64,000 nucleotides of DNA, taken from Ascidiaceihabitans donghaensis (lineage in GTDB: Bacteria > Pseudomonadota > Alphaproteobacteria > Rhodobacterales > Rhodobacteraceae). Under the pieces are notes generated by a model. The model worked only from the letters and a program-made list of their open reading frames with translations, did not search any database and was not told where the DNA came from. Below, in pieces: positions 63,056 to 64,000 of this stretch (position 1 is the first letter of the stretch; each line of letters opens with the position of its first letter). Made by a program: the position numbers and the translations under genes. The DNA lies in NCBI RefSeq assembly GCF_900302465.1, contig NZ_OMOR01000001.1:2356001-2420000 (forward strand), given 5' to 3'.

Positions 63056-64000
63056 ATGACAAAATTTTCTGATCTGAACCTGAACCCTAAGGTTCTCAAA
63101 GCCATTGACGAAGCAGGCTATGAAAGCCCGACCCCCATTCAAGCCGGGGCGATCCCACCGGCCCTGGAAGGGCGCGACGTTCTGGGCATTGCCCAAACCG
63201 GCACAGGCAAAACCGCCAGCTTTACACTGCCTTTGATAACCATGCTTGCACGTGGCCGTGCGCGTGCGCGTATGCCGCGATCTTTGGTGCTGTGTCCAAC
63301 GCGTGAATTGGCAGCACAGGTTGCCGAAAACTTCGACACTTATGCCAAACATGTGAAACTGACCAAAGCGCTTCTGATCGGTGGCGTGTCGTTCAAGGAA
63401 CAGGACACGCTGATCGACAAAGGCGTCGACGTTTTGATTGCCACTCCGGGCCGTCTTTTGGACCATTTTGAGCGCGGCAAACTGATTTTGAACGACGTGA
63501 AAGTCATGGTTGTCGATGAAGCCGACCGGATGCTTGATATGGGGTTCATCCCTGACATCGAACGTATCTTCGGACTGACACCTTTCACCCGCCAAACTCT
63601 GTTTTTCTCGGCCACGATGGCACCTGAAATCGAACGGATCACCAACACGTTCCTGTCCAACCCCGAACGCGTCGAAGTGGCCCGTCAAGCGACGGCCTCA
63701 GAGAACATTGAGCAGGCCGTGGTCATGTTCAAAGGGTCACGCAAAGACCGTGAAGCAACAGAAAAGCGCAAAGCGTTGCGGATGCTGATTGACGCCGAAG
63801 GCGGCAAATGCACCAACGCCATTATCTTTTGCAACCGCAAAACAGATGTGGATATTGTCGCTAAGTCATTGAAAAAATACGGCTATGATGCAGCGCCTAT
63901 TCATGGGGATCTCGATCAATCACAGCGCACCAAGACACTCGAAGGGTTCCGCAACGGCGAATTGCGCTTCTTATGTGCCTCTGATGTTGCCGCCCGCGGA
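63056..64000 (+). CDS. DEAD-box RNA helicase, 5' part (runs off window edge)
   Basis: I translated from the ATG at 63056 to the end of the window: 315 residues, all open. It is a DEAD-box helicase of the RhlE type, remodelling RNA in ribosome assembly or decay. The Q motif has PTPIQAGAIP near residue 25. Walker A AQTGTGKT follows at 45-52, then PTREL, TPGRL, VDEAD (motif II) near 158, SAT near 185 and IIFCNRK. The C-terminal domain continues as far as ASDVAARG, motif V, at the window edge. The remaining C-terminal tail is not visible. Confidence 0.95.
   Translation, partial: MTKFSDLNLNPKVLKAIDEAGYESPTPIQAGAIPPALEGRDVLGIAQTGTGKTASFTLPLITMLARGRARARMPRSLVLCPTRELAAQVAENFDTYAKHVKLTKALLIGGVSFKEQDTLIDKGVDVLIATPGRLLDHFERGKLILNDVKVMVVDEADRMLDMGFIPDIERIFGLTPFTRQTLFFSATMAPEIERITNTFLSNPERVEVARQATASENIEQAVVMFKGSRKDREATEKRKALRMLIDAEGGKCTNAIIFCNRKTDVDIVAKSLKKYGYDAAPIHGDLDQSQRTKTLEGFRNGELRFLCASDVAARG

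Noticed and set aside
1-64000. Prophage, insertion sequence, CRISPR array or defence island
   Set aside because: No transposase, integrase, phage structural gene, cas gene or regularly spaced repeat was seen.

Overview
This window is chromosomal DNA from an alphaproteobacterium, most likely a marine member of the Roseobacter group (Rhodobacterales). That placement is inference. It rests on the gene families present (fused indolepyruvate oxidoreductase, Hint-domain proteins, surE-pcm, tatABC next to an ATP-binding protein, a 1146-residue pyruvate carboxylase), on moderate-to-high GC, and on a dispersed intergenic element built around an AAAATATCC-GGGGG core. Coding density is high. I see no tRNA, rRNA, CRISPR array, prophage or insertion sequence.

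Layout. 1-5 kb, minus strand: the 5' part of murI, an acyltransferase and a fused indolepyruvate:ferredoxin oxidoreductase, divergent from a LysR regulator across a short region holding a perfect spaced palindrome. 6-9 kb: a possible small RNA with its own terminator, an MscS channel, and an exported PRC-barrel-like protein behind a promoter resembling the EcfG consensus. 9-14 kb: purL converging on a MoxR/VWA pair. 13.8-20 kb: a tightly coupled cluster of three paralogous glycosyltransferases, a sulfotransferase, and a protein usually mislabelled PAPS reductase. One glycosyltransferase is fused to a sulfotransferase-like domain with a ruined P-loop. 20-31 kb: housekeeping genes pyrC, pyrE, dnaB (with a consensus DnaA box upstream), alr, the MlaE/MlaF membrane pair, a PqiA-like protein, a coiled-coil membrane protein, radA, a CvpA-like protein, and a soluble PAS chemoreceptor.

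31-41 kb: purF, small accessory genes, surE-pcm, an acyltransferase, uvrD and an FMN-dependent alpha-hydroxy-acid oxidase. 41-51 kb: pyruvate carboxylase, an NlpD-like LysM/LytM lipoprotein directly followed by a membrane-anchored LAS-type metallopeptidase candidate, a Hint protein, then an ATP-binding protein and tatCBA on the minus strand. 51-57 kb: a WYL regulator, a minus-strand run of two Lin0512 paralogues, an ABC ATPase without its permease, a sodium:solute symporter, an AlkD-like protein and an atypical SDR. 57-64 kb: a second Hint protein, a GNAT, a RidA-like protein, prfC with a coupled unknown gene, a fourth glycosyltransferase of the same family, and the 5' part of a DEAD-box helicase.

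Functional themes: de novo purine and pyrimidine synthesis (purL, purF, pyrC, pyrE), envelope building and remodelling (murI, alr, acyltransferases, Mla, NlpD, peptidase, Tat), surface glycan or sulfated-glycan production (the GT/ST cluster), and replication, repair or translation (dnaB, radA, uvrD, prfC). The least explained parts are the GT/ST cluster, the small RNA candidate, the peptidase beside nlpD, the Lin0512 pair and the dispersed repeat.
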